Numbered from the stretch's first letter, positions 54,589 through 64,000 are shown. The stretch: 64,000 nucleotides of DNA from Streptomyces sp. NBC_01754 (GCF_035918015.1 NZ_CP109132.1:5828001-5892000); one strand, 5' to 3'. The notes: generated by a model from the letters alone, not told the origin. Numbers and translations are program-made.

Positions 54589-57045
54589 CTACAGCGGCAG
54601 CGGCCCCGCCATCACGGCCACCGGACTCGTCAGCGGCGTCCCCGAACCGTCGCGGCGCGGATCCGGTGCCGGCAGTTCGGCCGGTGCGCCGTTCTTCCGT
54701 GCGGCCCGCGCCGGGACACCGCCCGCCCAGGCGAACACCAGGACGTCCTCCCCCTTGAGGAAGCGCTGGCAGCGCACCCCGCCGGTGGCCCTGCCCTTGC
54801 GGGGGTACTGGTCGAACGGGGTGAGCTTCCAGGTGAGTTCGGAGTCGTCCAGCGTGCCGTGCGATCCGGCGACCGTGAACACCACGGCCTCCGCCGCCGG
54901 ATCCACCGCGGTGAACGAGAGCACCGTGGCGTCCTCCGCGAGCTTGACGCCCGCCATGCCGCCCGCCGGGCGCCCCTGCGGACGTACCTGCGCGGCCGGG
55001 TAGCGCAGCAGCTGCGCGTCGGACGTGATGAAGACCAGATCCTCCTCGCCCGTCCGCAACTGTGTGGCGCCGACGATCCGGTCACCGTCCTTCAGGGAGA
55101 TGACCTCCCACTCGTCCTTGTTGGGCGGGAAGTCGGGCACCACGCGCTTCACCACGCCCTGCGCGGTGCCGACGGCCAGCCCCGGCGAATCCTCGTCCAG
55201 GGTGCTGAGGCAGATCAGTTCCTCGTCCGCCTCCAGCGTGAGGAACTCGGAGATCCGCGCCCCTCCCGACAGACTGGGGGACCCATGGGTGTCGGGCAGC
55301 TGCGGCAGATCGATCACCGACAGGCGCAGCACCCGTCCGGCGGACGTCACCGCGCCCACATCGCCCCGTGCCGTCGCCGGAACGGCGGAGACGATCACAT
55401 CGTGTCTGGTGCGCTTGGCGTCCTCGGCCACGACGATCGGGTCGGCCCCGGCCGTACGGGCCAGCAGACCGGTGGAGGAGAGCAGCACCCGGCACGGGTC
55501 GTCGGCCACCTCCAGCGGCACGGACGCCACCTGCGAACCCGCCGACTCCAGCAGCACCGTGCGCCGGTCGGTGCCGAACTTCTTGGCCACCGCCGCCAGT
55601 TCGGACGAGACGAGCTTGCGCAGCTCCGCGTCCGACTCGAGGATCTTGGTCAGCTTGGCGATCTCGTCGGCGAGCCGGTCGCGCTCGCTCTCCAGCTCGA
55701 TCCGGTCGAAGCGGGTGAGCCTGCGCAGCGGGGTGTCCAGGATGTACTGGGTCTGGATCTCGCTGAGCGAGAAGTGCGCCATCAGGCGCTCCTTCGCCTG
55801 CGCGGAGTTGTCGCTGTCCCGGATGAGCCGGATGACCTCGTCGATGTCCAGCAGGGCGACGAGCAGGCCCTCGACCAGGTGCAGCCGGTCACGGCGCTTG
55901 GTCCGGCGGAACTCGCTGCGCCGGCGCACCACCTCGAACCGGTGGTCGAGGTAGACCTCCAGGAGCTCCTTGAGCCCGAGGGTGAGCGGCTGGCCGTCCA
56001 CCAGCGCCACGTTGTTGATGCCGAAGGACTCCTCCATCGGCGTCAGCTTGTAGAGCTGCTCCAGGACGGCCTCCGGTACGAAGCCGTTCTTGACCTCGAT
56101 CACCAGCCGCAGCCCGTGCTCGCGGTCGGTGAGGTCCTTGACGTCCGCGATGCCCTGGAGCTTCTTCGAGCCGACGAGGTCCTTGATCTTCGAGATGACC
56201 TTCTCCGGACCGACGGAGAAGGGGAGTTCGGTCACGACGAGGCCCTTGCGGCGGGGCGTGACACTCTCTATGGCGACCGTGGCGCGGATCTTGAAGGTCC
56301 CCCGGCCGCTCGCGTACGCGTCCTTGACGCCGCCCAGCCCCACGATCCTGCCGCCCGTCGGCAGGTCGGGACCCGGCACGAACCGCATCAGCGCCTCGAG
56401 GTCGGCGCCGGGGTGCCTGATGAGGTGGCGGGCCGCGGCGATCACCTCGCCGAGGTTGTGCGGGGGCATGTTCGTCGCCATACCGACGGCGATCCCGGAC
56501 GCCCCGTTGACCAGGAGGTTCGGGTAGGCCGCCGGCAGGACGACCGGCTCCCGCTCCTGGCCGTCGTAGTTCGACTGGAAGTCGACGGTGTCCTCGTCGA
56601 TCGACTCCGTCATCAGGGACGTGGCGTCCGCCATCCGGCACTCGGTGTACCGCATGGCGGCCGGCGGGTCGTCGTTGCCGAGCGAGCCGAAGTTGCCGTG
56701 CCCGTCGACGAGGGGCAGCCGCATGGAGAACGGCTGTGCCATACGGACCAGCGCGTCGTAGATCGACGCGTCACCGTGCGGGTGCAGCTTGCCCATCACG
56801 TCGCCGACGACCCGGGCGCACTTGACGTAGCCGCGGTCCGGACGCAGCCCCATCTCGTTCATCTGGGACACGATGCGGCGGTGGACGGGCTTCATGCCGT
56901 CGCGGGCGTCGGGCAGCGCCCTGGAGTAGATCACCGAGTACGCGTACTCGAGGAAGGAGCCCTGCATTTCGTCGACGACGTCGATGTCGAGGATCTTCTC
57001 CTCGAAGTCGTCCGGCGGCGGGGTTTTCGTGCTGCGGCGGGCCAT
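54589..57045 (-). CDS. parC: topoisomerase IV-type subunit A (ParC / GyrA2)
   Basis: An 818-residue breakage-rejoining subunit. Key segments are [48 protein letters not shown] (winged-helix region), [10 protein letters not shown] (catalytic Tyr) and [20 protein letters not shown]. The C-terminal beta-pinwheel DNA-wrapping blades carry weak GyrA-box-like motifs. ATG 57045 follows GGAG upstream. Its ATPase partner ParE is encoded 3.8 kb away on the other strand. It is divergent from the M16 peptidase operon. Confidence 0.95.
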   Translation of the reverse strand: MARRSTKTPPPDDFEEKILDIDVVDEMQGSFLEYAYSVIYSRALPDARDGMKPVHRRIVSQMNEMGLRPDRGYVKCARVVGDVMGKLHPHGDASIYDALVRMAQPFSMRLPLVDGHGNFGSLGNDDPPAAMRYTECRMADATSLMTESIDEDTVDFQSNYDGQEREPVVLPAAYPNLLVNGASGIAVGMATNMPPHNLGEVIAAARHLIRHPGADLEALMRFVPGPDLPTGGRIVGLGGVKDAYASGRGTFKIRATVAIESVTPRRKGLVVTELPFSVGPEKVISKIKDLVGSKKLQGIADVKDLTDREHGLRLVIEVKNGFVPEAVLEQLYKLTPMEESFGINNVALVDGQPLTLGLKELLEVYLDHRFEVVRRRSEFRRTKRRDRLHLVEGLLVALLDIDEVIRLIRDSDNSAQAKERLMAHFSLSEIQTQYILDTPLRRLTRFDRIELESERDRLADEIAKLTKILESDAELRKLVSSELAAVAKKFGTDRRTVLLESAGSQVASVPLEVADDPCRVLLSSTGLLARTAGADPIVVAEDAKRTRHDVIVSAVPATARGDVGAVTSAGRVLRLSVIDLPQLPDTHGSPSLSGGARISEFLTLEADEELICLSTLDEDSPGLAVGTAQGVVKRVVPDFPPNKDEWEVISLKDGDRIVGATQLRTGEEDLVFITSDAQLLRYPAAQVRPQGRPAGGMAGVKLAEDATVLSFTAVDPAAEAVVFTVAGSHGTLDDSELTWKLTPFDQYPRKGRATGGVRCQRFLKGEDVLVFAWAGGVPARAARKNGAPAELPAPDPRRDGSGTPLTSPVAVMAGPLPL

Positions 57046-57288
57046 CGCGGCTGCGACTCCTTCACAGATTCTGTCGGGCAACCTCAGGTTCTGACGCCGA
57101 CCATTGTGGACCGCCCGACTGACAACGCCGACCTCGACCCGTCCGAAGAGCCCCGGGGACCCGTCGCGGAACCCCCTTCCCGGGGCATCCGCGACAACAT
57201 TCACCGGCGGGAACTTCGCCAGGTACCCGTGCGCTTGCTTACAGTGGCAGGTCCGGCAGGAAATCCTGTACCGATCGAAGGGACGTAC

Positions 57289-58668
57289 ATGCCCATGGGT
57301 CACACGGCCACAGCCCAGGCCGGTTCCGGCGGTTTGACGGCGACCGAACACCGCCTGGCCAACGGCCTGCGCGTGGTGCTCTCGGAGGACCATCTGACCC
57401 CGGTCGCCGCGGTCTGCCTCTGGTACGACGTCGGCTCCCGCCACGAGGTCAAGGGCCGCACCGGTCTGGCTCACCTTTTCGAGCACCTGATGTTCCAGGG
57501 CTCCGGCCAGGTCAAGGGGAACGGGCACTTCGAGCTGGTGCAGGGCGCCGGCGGATCGCTCAACGGGACCACCAGCTTCGAGCGCACCAACTACTTCGAG
57601 ACGATGCCCACGCACCAGCTGGAGCTGGCCCTGTGGCTCGAGGCCGACCGGATGGGCTCGCTGCTCGCCGCGCTCGACGAGGAGTCGATGGAGAACCAGC
57701 GCGACGTCGTCAAGAACGAGCGCCGCCAGCGGTACGACAACGTCCCCTACGGCACCGCGTTCGAGAAGCTCACCGCCATGGCCTATCCGGAGGGCCACCC
57801 GTACCACCACACACCGATCGGTTCGATGGCCGACCTGGACGCGGCGACGCTGGAGGACGCCCGTACGTTCTTCCGTACGTACTACGCGCCCAACAACGCG
57901 GTGCTCTCGGTCGTCGGAGACATCGACCCGGAGCGGACCCTGGCCTGGATCGAGAAGTACTTCGGCTCCATCCCGTCCCACGACGGCAAGCAGCCACCGC
58001 GTGACGGCACGCTCCCCGGCATCATCGGGGAGCAGCTGCGTGAGGTGGTCCAGGAGGAGGTCCCGGCGCGCGCGCTGATGGCCGCCTACCGGCTGCCGCA
58101 CGACGGCACCCGCGCGTGCGACGCCGCCGACCTGGCGCTGACCGTGCTCGGCGGCGGCGAGTCGTCCCGGCTGCACAACCGCCTGGTCCGCCGCGACCGT
58201 ACGGCGGTGGCCGCGGGCTTCGGGCTGCTCAGGCTCGCCGGAGCGCCCTCGCTGGGATGGCTGGACGTCAAGACGTCGGGTGGCGTCGAGGTACCGCGGA
58301 TCGAGGCGGCCGTCGACGAGGAGCTGGCCCGCTTCGCCGCGGAAGGCCCCTCCCCGGAGGAAATGGAACGGGCCCAGGCCCAGTTGGAACGCGAGTGGCT
58401 CGACCGGCTCGGCACGGTCGCCGGCCGCGCCGACGAACTCTGCCGGTACGCGGTCCTGTTCGGTGACCCGCAGCTCGCCCTGACCGCCGTGGGGCGCGTG
58501 CTCGACGTGACCGCGGACGAGGTCCGGGAGGCCGCCAGGGCGCACCTGCGCCCCGACAACCGGGCGGTCCTGGTCTACGAGCCGGTCGAACCGGCCGACG
58601 AGGCCGACGAGTCCCGAGAGGCCGCCCCGGCGGCCGGCACCGACGCGCACGAGGGGGCGGACAAGTGA
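57289..58668 (+). CDS. M16 family metallopeptidase, catalytic subunit
   Basis: A 459-residue zinc peptidase of the M16B type. The inverted zinc motif HLFEHLMF (H-x-x-E-H) is at about residue 65, with the distal Glu in the KNERRQRYDN region. ATG 57289 follows GAAGGGACG; an ATG six bases later is possible. The next gene encodes a partner that lacks the zinc motif and overlaps by four bases (GTGA), as in mitochondrial processing-peptidase-like heterodimers. It probably degrades signal peptides or oligopeptides. Confidence 0.92.
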   Translation: MPMGHTATAQAGSGGLTATEHRLANGLRVVLSEDHLTPVAAVCLWYDVGSRHEVKGRTGLAHLFEHLMFQGSGQVKGNGHFELVQGAGGSLNGTTSFERTNYFETMPTHQLELALWLEADRMGSLLAALDEESMENQRDVVKNERRQRYDNVPYGTAFEKLTAMAYPEGHPYHHTPIGSMADLDAATLEDARTFFRTYYAPNNAVLSVVGDIDPERTLAWIEKYFGSIPSHDGKQPPRDGTLPGIIGEQLREVVQEEVPARALMAAYRLPHDGTRACDAADLALTVLGGGESSRLHNRLVRRDRTAVAAGFGLLRLAGAPSLGWLDVKTSGGVEVPRIEAAVDEELARFAAEGPSPEEMERAQAQLEREWLDRLGTVAGRADELCRYAVLFGDPQLALTAVGRVLDVTADEVREAARAHLRPDNRAVLVYEPVEPADEADESREAAPAAGTDAHEGADK

Positions 58669-60077
58669 CCGACGCCGCCGTGACGGGAGTAGCGATGGAA
58701 TACCACCCGCAGCCGACCGCGGGCGAGGCCCGGCCCTGGGCGTTCCCGGCACCTGAGCGGGGAGCCCTGCCCAACGGCCTGACCGTGCTGCGCTGCCACC
58801 GGCCCGGGCAGCAGGTGGTCGCCGTGGAGATCTTCCTCCAGGCGCCGCTGGACGCCGAGCCCGAGGGGCTGGACGGCGTGGCCACGATCATGGCGCGGGC
58901 GCTGTCCGAGGGCACCGACAAGCACTCCGCCGAGGAGTTCGCCGCCGAGCTGGAGCGCTGCGGCGCCACGCTGGACGCGCACGCCGACCACCCCGGTATG
59001 CGGGTCTCGCTGGAGGTCCCGGTCTCCCGGCTGGCCAAGGCGCTCGGCCTCGTCGCCGAGGCGCTGCGGGCCCCGGCCTTCGCCGAGGACGAGATCGAAC
59101 GCCTGGTGGGCAACCGGCTCGACGAGATCCCGCACGAGCAGGCCAACCCTGCCCGGCGCGCCGCGAAGCAGCTCTCCAAGGAGCTCTTCCCGGTCACCGC
59201 GCGGATGTCCCGGCCGCGCCAGGGCACCGAGGAGACGGTGCGACGGATCGACGCCCCCGCCGTACGGGCGTTCTACGACGCCCACGTCCGGCCGTCCACC
59301 GCCACCGCGGTGATCGTCGGTGACCTCACCGGGGTCGACCTGGACGCGTTGCTCGCCGACACCCTCGGCGACTGGTCGGGCAACACCGCCCCGGCCCGCC
59401 CCGTGCCGCCGATCACCGCGGACGACACGGGCCGGGTGGTCGTCGTGGACCGTCCCGGGGCCGTGCAGACCCAGCTGCTGATCGGCCGGATCGGCGCCGA
59501 CCGGCACGACAGCGTCTGGCCCGCCCAGGTCCTCGGCACGTACTGCCTGGGCGGCACCCTCACCTCGCGGCTGGACCGTGTGCTGCGCGAGGAGAAGGGC
59601 TACACCTACGGCGTCCGGGCCTTCGGCCAGGTCCTGCGCTCGACGGAGCCGGGGACATCCTCCGGGACGGCCGGTGCCGCGATGCTCGCCATCAGCGGTT
59701 CCGTGGACACCGAGTCCACCGGGCCCGCGCTGGACGACCTGTGGAAGGTGCTGCGCACCCTGGCGGCGGAGGGGCTCACCGACGCGGAGCGCGAGACCGC
59801 CGTGCAGAACCTCGTGGGCGTCGCCCCGCTGAAGTTCGAGACGGCCGCCTCCGTCGCGGCGACCCTGGCCGATCAGGTGGAACAGCACCTTCCGGACGAC
59901 TACCAGGCCCATCTGTACGCGCGTCTGGCGGAGACCGGCACGGTCGAGGCCACCGCCGCCGTGGTGAACGCGTTCCCGGTCGACCGGCTGGTGACCGTCC
60001 TGGTCGGGGACGCCTCCCGGATCGCGGAGCCCGTCAGGGCGCTGGGCATCGGCGAGGTGACGGTCGTCAGCGGCTGA
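58665..60077 (+). CDS. M16 family peptidase, non-catalytic subunit
   Basis: A 470-residue M16-fold protein. The position of HxxEH reads GVATIMARALSEGT, so zinc binding is lost. The C-terminal substrate-binding motif is kept (SRLDRVLREEKGYTYGV: the R-Y pair seen in M16 subunits). It overlaps the catalytic subunit gene by GTGA, so both are made together. It probably acts as the regulatory partner. Confidence 0.9.
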   Translation: MTDAAVTGVAMEYHPQPTAGEARPWAFPAPERGALPNGLTVLRCHRPGQQVVAVEIFLQAPLDAEPEGLDGVATIMARALSEGTDKHSAEEFAAELERCGATLDAHADHPGMRVSLEVPVSRLAKALGLVAEALRAPAFAEDEIERLVGNRLDEIPHEQANPARRAAKQLSKELFPVTARMSRPRQGTEETVRRIDAPAVRAFYDAHVRPSTATAVIVGDLTGVDLDALLADTLGDWSGNTAPARPVPPITADDTGRVVVVDRPGAVQTQLLIGRIGADRHDSVWPAQVLGTYCLGGTLTSRLDRVLREEKGYTYGVRAFGQVLRSTEPGTSSGTAGAAMLAISGSVDTESTGPALDDLWKVLRTLAAEGLTDAERETAVQNLVGVAPLKFETAASVAATLADQVEQHLPDDYQAHLYARLAETGTVEATAAVVNAFPVDRLVTVLVGDASRIAEPVRALGIGEVTVVSG

Positions 60078-60093
60078 CGCCCCGGACGACTCC

Positions 60094-60130
60094 GGACCCC
60101 GGCGGGCAGGTACCCGCCGGGGTCCTTTTT
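60094..60130 (+). terminator. rho-independent terminator of the M16 operon
   Basis: A perfect 13-bp stem (60094-60106 with 60113-60125) followed by TTTTT, 17 bp after the stop. Confidence 0.93.
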
Positions 60131-60257
60131 GGCTGTTTCGGAACCAAATGGGCGTTTATATGCTGTGGGATGAGCGACAAAGCGGCTTGTCCGTTTGGTC
60201 ATGGAAAGGTCTTATGTCTAGCGTCGGCCGGGCTGTCCGTCAGACCTGTGCCGCATC

Positions 60258-60424
60258 CGCGGTGCCGGGCAGCCATCGCCGAGTCCCCGTCGGGCGCGAG
60301 CCTGGGGAGCCGGGGACCCACGCAGTCCCCGGGGTGAATCGGACGCCTGGGCGGGTGTGCCCAGGTGCCCGTAGGAGACCTTCCTGCTCCGAACCCGTCA
60401 GCTAACCCGGTAGGCGAGAAGGAA
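60258..60424 (+). promoter_or_regulatory. c-di-AMP riboswitch (ydaO/yuaA class)
   Basis: The leader of the M23 peptidase gene contains the class signature in order: GGGAGCCGGGGACCCA (60305-60320), GGGGTGAATC (60331-60340) and, at 60372-60416, the run from TAGGAGACCTTCCTGCTCC through GAACCCGTCAGCTAACCC to GGTAGGCG. The pseudo-symmetric two-site aptamer binds c-di-AMP, which in this class usually turns the gene off. The boundaries are approximate. An upstream AT-richer patch near 60150 (GTTTATATGCTGTGGGATGAG) may be the promoter. Confidence 0.9.
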
Positions 60425-60443
60425 GGAAAGGAACAGCCTCTCC

Positions 60444-61238
60444 ATGGCGTTCACCCGTGCCACCGGGAAGCACCGTGCCCCGAGCCGTCTGACGCGCAGG
60501 AGCGCCCAGATCGCCGGCATCGCCGCCCTGGCCACCACCGGCGTCATCGGCGCCACCGCTTCCCCCGCCCTCGCCGCGGGCTCCGCCACTTCCCCCGTCG
60601 AGGCCGTCGGGCTGAGCCAGGTCGCCGCCATCGGCAACAGTCTCGCGGCCCAGATCGAGGCCCAGGCCGAGGCGCAGCGGCACCAGGCCGACCTCGCCGC
60701 GAGGGCGGCGGCCGAAGCCGAGGCGAAGGCCGAGGCCGAGGCGAAGGCGAAGCGCGAGGCCGAGGTGCGCGCCGAGGAGGGCCGCAAGGCCGAGGCGCGC
60801 GCCGCCCGCGCCGCCGAGCGTGCCCGGCTGAACTCCTTCCGCCTTCCGGTGGCCGGCTCCTACGTCACCACCGGCTACAGGTCCGGCGGCTCCCTCTGGT
60901 CCTCCGGCAGTCACTCGGGCGTGGACTTCCGCGCCGCGTCCGGCAGCTCCGTCGTCGCCGTGGGCACCGGCACGGTCGTCGAGGCGGGCTGGGGCGGCGC
61001 GTACGGCAACAACATCGTGCTCCGCATGACCGACGGCACGTACACCCAGTACGGGCACCTCTCCTCGATCGGCGTCCGTACCGGCCAGCACGTCGTCTCC
61101 GGCCAGCGGATCGGCCTGTCCGGTTCGACCGGCAACTCCACCGGGCCGCACCTGCACTTCGAGGCCCGTACGACCCCGCGGTACGGCTCGGACATGGACC
61201 CCGTCGCCTATCTCCGCGCCCACGGCGTCCGGGTCTGA
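60444..61238 (+). CDS. secreted M23 peptidoglycan endopeptidase
   Basis: A 264-residue cell-wall enzyme. Residues 1-45 form a signal peptide (RRSAQIAGIAALATTGVIGATASPALA). Residues about 60-130 are a long Ala/Glu/Lys-rich coiled coil. The C-terminal LytM domain has the zinc ligands in HSGVDFRA (His, Asp) and GPHLHFEAR (His). It should cleave peptide cross-links. Synthesis is predicted to be controlled by c-di-AMP through the riboswitch in its leader, a coupling known for Streptomyces wall hydrolases. Start is ATG 60444. Confidence 0.95.
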   Translation: MAFTRATGKHRAPSRLTRRSAQIAGIAALATTGVIGATASPALAAGSATSPVEAVGLSQVAAIGNSLAAQIEAQAEAQRHQADLAARAAAEAEAKAEAEAKAKREAEVRAEEGRKAEARAARAAERARLNSFRLPVAGSYVTTGYRSGGSLWSSGSHSGVDFRAASGSSVVAVGTGTVVEAGWGGAYGNNIVLRMTDGTYTQYGHLSSIGVRTGQHVVSGQRIGLSGSTGNSTGPHLHFEARTTPRYGSDMDPVAYLRAHGVRV

Positions 61239-61260
61239 CCCCCGCCCGCACGGAAACGGA

Positions 61261-61296
61261 GAGGCCGCGGCTCCCGGAGAGGGGAGCCGCGGCCTC
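61261..61296. terminator. hairpin between the M23 and ptsH genes
   Basis: A perfect 15-bp stem (61261-61275 with 61282-61296) with a 6-nt loop. The genes are convergent, and it may serve both. Confidence 0.8.
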
Positions 61297-61333
61297 GCCG
61301 CGGAGAAAAGGACGCCGGATCCGGCGGTGTGCC

Positions 61334-61615
61334 TCAGACCGTCTCCGGGAGCTCCTCGAGCCCCTCGGCGACCAGCTTCGCCAGCCGGTCAAGGGCGGCC
61401 TCGGAGTCGTCCGCCTCGGACGCGAGCACGATCTCCTCGCCGCCCTGCGCGCCCAGACCGAGCACCGCGAGCATGGAGGCGGCGTTCACCGGATTGCCGT
61501 CCGCCTTGGCGATGGTGACCGGGACGCCCGAAGCCGTGGCGGCACGGACGAAGATGGAAGCGGGGCGGGCGTGCAGGCCCTCGGCCCAACCGACGTTGAC
61601 GCGGCGCTCAGCCAT
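61334..61615 (-). CDS. ptsH: phosphocarrier protein HPr
   Basis: A 93-residue phosphotransferase carrier that passes phosphate from Enzyme I to sugar EII components. The active-site His lies in GLHARPAS (residue 15 region), and the regulatory-Ser segment reads VNAASMLAVLGLGAQGGEEI. ATG 61615 follows GAAGGGCAG. Two DasR-like sites directly upstream predict control by N-acetylglucosamine. Confidence 0.95.
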   Translation of the reverse strand: MAERRVNVGWAEGLHARPASIFVRAATASGVPVTIAKADGNPVNAASMLAVLGLGAQGGEEIVLASEADDSEAALDRLAKLVAEGLEELPETV

Positions 61616-61637
61616 GGTTCTGCCCTTCACGTTCAGT

Positions 61638-61670
61638 GGTTGTCTAGACCAAATCGTTGTCTAGACCAGT
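61638..61670 (-). promoter_or_regulatory. two tandem DasR (dre) sites before ptsH
   Basis: Read on the minus strand, the two 16-bp sites are ACTGGTCTAGACAACG (61655-61670) and TTTGGTCTAGACAACC (61638-61653). Each has the GTCTAGAC core of the DasR consensus A-Y-TGGTCTAGACCA-S-T. They are 17 bp apart and end 23 bp before the ptsH start. Half-sites nearest the gene are less perfect. Confidence 0.85.
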
Positions 61671-61831
61671 CTCTCATGCGGTACGTACTGCCGTGTGCGG
61701 TTCCCGCACAGGCCGGCCACACGACGGCCGGTCCCGGCCACCAGCCTCTCGCACCGGGCGGATTCCCGTGCCGTCGGCCCCGGCCGGGTGGCCTCCTCCG
61801 CGCCCGGTCCGGCGAGTCGTAGGCTTCCTCC

Positions 61832-64000
61832 ATGGAGCCCACGCCGGAGCAGAGTCCGCACCACGCGTACCCCGACCACTGGGAAGCGGACGTGGTCCTC
61901 CGCGACGGAGGCACCGCCCGCATCCGGCCCATCACCACGGACGACGCCGAGCGGCTGGTCCACTTCTACGAACAGGTCTCCGACGAGTCGAAGTACTACC
62001 GCTTCTTCGCCCCGTATCCGCGTCTCTCCGCCAAGGACGTGCACCGCTTCACCCATCACGACTACGTCGACCGGGTGGGGCTGGCGGTCACAATCGGCGG
62101 CGAGTTCATCGCCACCGTCCGCTACGACCGGATCGACGCGCGGGGCAGGCCCGCCTCCGCCCCCGCGGACGAGGCGGAGGTCGCCTTCCTCGTCCAGGAC
62201 GCGCACCAGGGCCGCGGGGTGGCCTCCGCGCTCCTGGAACACATCGCGGCGGTCGCCCGGGAGCGAGGCATCCGCCGCTTCGCCGCGGAGGTACTGCCCG
62301 CCAACAACAAGATGATCAAGGTGTTCCGGGACGCCGGCTACACCCAGCAGCGCAGCTTCGAGGACGGCTCCGTCCATCTGACGCTGGGCCTGGAGCCCAC
62401 CGCCGAGTCGCTCGCCGTCCAGCGCGCCCGTGAGCAGCGCGCCGAGGCGCGGTCCGTGCAGCGGCTGCTGGCGCCCGGGTCGGTGGCGGTCGTCGGTGCG
62501 GGGCGTACTCCCGGAGGCGTGGGCCGCACGGTCCTGCGCAACCTCCTCGGCTCGGGCTTCACCGGACGGGCGTACGCGGTGAACCGTTCCTTCGCCCCGG
62601 ACCTGGCCACGGTCGACGGGGTGCCCGCGTACCGATCGGTGGGAGAGATCGGCGAGCGGGTCGACCTGGCTGTCGTCGCCGTACCGGCCGACCGGGTGCC
62701 GCAGGCCGTCGCCGACTGCGGCGAGCACGGCGTCCGCGGCCTGGTCGTCCTGTCCGCCGGTTACGCCGAGCGCGGCGCCGAGGGGCGCGAGCTGCAGCGG
62801 GAACTGGTCCGCCAGGCCCGGTCGTACGGCATGCGGATCATCGGGCCGAACGCCTTCGGGGTCATCAACACCGCCGCACCCGTCCGGCTGAACGCCTCCC
62901 TCGCCCCCGAGTCACCCGCCGCCGGGCGCATCGGGCTGTTCACCCAGTCCGGCGCGATCGGGATCGCCCTGCTGTCGGGCCTGCACCGGCGCGGCGCGGG
63001 GCTCTCGACGTTCATCTCGGCCGGGAACCGCGCCGACCTGTCCGGCAACGACTTCCTGCAGTACTGGTTCGAGGACCAGGAGACCGATGTCGCGCTGCTC
63101 TACCTGGAGTCCTTCGGCAACCCCCGCAAGTTCCACCGGCTCGCGCGCCGGACCGCCGCCGTGAAGCCCGTGGTCGTGGTGAAGGGGGCCCGGCACAGCG
63201 GTTCCACCCCGCCGGGGCACGCGGTACCGGTCAGCCGGATCCCCGACGCGACGGTCTCCGCGCTGATGCGGCAGGCGGGCGTCATCCGCGTGGACACGGT
63301 GACGGAGATGGTCGACGTCGGCCTGCTCCTCGCCGACCAGCCCCTCCCGGACGGGCCCCGGGTGGCGATCCTCGGCAACTCCGAGTCGCTGGGGCTCCTC
63401 ACGTTCGACGCCTGCCTGGCGGAGGGCCTGCGCCCGCGCCCGCCCCGGGACCTCACGACGGAGGCCGAACCCCAGGACTTCCGGGACGCGTTGGCCGAGG
63501 CGCTGGCCGACACGACGTGCGACGCGGTGGTCGTCACCGCGATCCCCTGGGTGGGGGAGAACGGCGAGTCCCACACGGGCGACGGGGAGGTGCTGGCCAC
63601 GGCCCTGCGCGAGGCGGCCGCCACCGGCCCGGCGAAGCCCGTGGCGGTGGTGCACGTCGAGATGGGCGGCCTGGCCCAGGCCCTGGCCGCGGCCACCAGC
63701 ACGGCCACCCCGCCGCGGTCCGGACCCCCGGCCACGGTGCCGGGCGGAAGCCTCCCGACGCGCGTCGACGGGCCGCCCGCTCCCGGGGCGCCACCCACGC
63801 AGGCCGGCCCCGCGAGTGAGCGGCAGGGCGCCGGAGGCGTGCGCCGGCACGGTACGGCGGCCCCGGGCGGCCCCCCGGTCACCCCCGGCGGCCTGACCGC
63901 CGGCCCCGCAGGCCCGGCCGCGGCACACGACGGCCCCTCCGCCACCCCGGGCGGCCCGGTGGCCGCCACCGGCGGTCCCGGCGCACCGACCGGTGCGAAG
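61832..64000 (+). CDS. GNAT acetyltransferase fused to NDP-forming acyl-CoA-synthetase-like domain (Pat type), 3' end outside window
   Basis: Open to the end of the window from ATG 61832 (at least 723 residues). Residues ~15-190 are a GNAT domain (VAFLVQDAHQGRGVASALLEH acetyl-CoA loop). Residues ~205-610 are the alpha (CoA-binding and ligase) part of an NDP-forming acyl-CoA synthetase: VAVVGAGRTPGGVG, IIGPNAFGVINT (in the position of the usual catalytic-His GPN segment), FTQSGAIGIALL and VAILGNSESLG. The final ~110 residues in the window are a Gly/Pro/Ala-rich linker; a beta (ATP-grasp) domain would follow outside. In Streptomyces such an N-terminal GNAT protein (PatA) acetylates acyl-CoA synthetases. 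It is divergent from ptsH. Confidence 0.9.
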   Translation, partial: MEPTPEQSPHHAYPDHWEADVVLRDGGTARIRPITTDDAERLVHFYEQVSDESKYYRFFAPYPRLSAKDVHRFTHHDYVDRVGLAVTIGGEFIATVRYDRIDARGRPASAPADEAEVAFLVQDAHQGRGVASALLEHIAAVARERGIRRFAAEVLPANNKMIKVFRDAGYTQQRSFEDGSVHLTLGLEPTAESLAVQRAREQRAEARSVQRLLAPGSVAVVGAGRTPGGVGRTVLRNLLGSGFTGRAYAVNRSFAPDLATVDGVPAYRSVGEIGERVDLAVVAVPADRVPQAVADCGEHGVRGLVVLSAGYAERGAEGRELQRELVRQARSYGMRIIGPNAFGVINTAAPVRLNASLAPESPAAGRIGLFTQSGAIGIALLSGLHRRGAGLSTFISAGNRADLSGNDFLQYWFEDQETDVALLYLESFGNPRKFHRLARRTAAVKPVVVVKGARHSGSTPPGHAVPVSRIPDATVSALMRQAGVIRVDTVTEMVDVGLLLADQPLPDGPRVAILGNSESLGLLTFDACLAEGLRPRPPRDLTTEAEPQDFRDALAEALADTTCDAVVVTAIPWVGENGESHTGDGEVLATALREAAATGPAKPVAVVHVEMGGLAQALAAATSTATPPRSGPPATVPGGSLPTRVDGPPAPGAPPTQAGPASERQGAGGVRRHGTAAPGGPPVTPGGLTAGPAGPAAAHDGPSATPGGPVAATGGPGAPTGAK

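Noticed and set aside
54859..57288. In-frame extension of the M16 peptidase back through parC
   Set aside because: It is antisense to parC; the real start at 57289 has a ribosome site and begins the conserved M16 fold.

Overview
The window is a piece of a Streptomyces chromosome. It is very GC-rich, has many GTG and TTG starts, and carries genus markers: whiH beside hrdB, a class II nrdR-nrdJ pair, LexA with an actinobacterial SOS box, DasR-type sites before ptsH, and a c-di-AMP riboswitch before an M23 peptidase gene. From about 7.5 kb onward the gene order (dapF, rsh, hflX, NIS siderophore genes, DinG-like helicase, lexA, nrdR, nrdJ, rnhB, recQ, whiH, hrdB, parE, parC, M16 pair, ptsH, pat-like) matches what I remember of the S. 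coelicolor core around SCO5793-SCO5842. This comparison is from memory, not computed.

Region 1-7.4 kb looks accessory. It opens inside an FAD-linked oxidase gene, followed by tightly coupled SRPBCC, alpha/beta hydrolase and Sfp-type phosphopantetheinyl transferase genes, possibly the end of a natural-product operon. A minus-strand run follows: two DUF1772 membrane proteins, an NmrA-like reductase, a hemerythrin protein and an AraC-type regulator. A decayed reading frame resembling an integrase N-terminus marks its border with the core.

Region 7.5-24.4 kb holds a membrane protein, dapF, a long RelA/SpoT homologue, an M1 peptidase, hflX, a secreted serine protease lipoprotein, a four-gene NIS siderophore locus (class III aminotransferase, two IucA/IucC synthetases, one acetyltransferase) and a DinG-like helicase. 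Region 24.4-40.6 kb is rich in DNA metabolism: lexA with its SOS box, nrdR-nrdJ with paired NrdR boxes, a TerD protein, a DUF4937 protein, a histidine phosphatase, an ADP-ribosylglycohydrolase, rnhB, a RecQ helicase with a fused phosphoribosyltransferase-like tail, a DUF4192 protein and a NUDIX protein. An inverted pair of consensus DnaA boxes sits between recQ and the DUF4192 gene.

Region 40.7-64 kb holds a fused ABC transporter, whiH, hrdB, parE, a LacI-type regulator, a CobW GTPase, parC, two M16 peptidase subunits, the riboswitch-controlled M23 peptidase, ptsH and the start of a GNAT/acyl-CoA-synthetase fusion. Two lesions stand out. A 1,544-bp IS4-family element has inserted exactly at the hrdB stop codon, with perfect 19-bp ends and a 6-bp duplication that contains the stop, so hrdB is separated from its terminator. 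Two divergent citrate synthase genes have also lost both N-terminal halves and are joined head to head.
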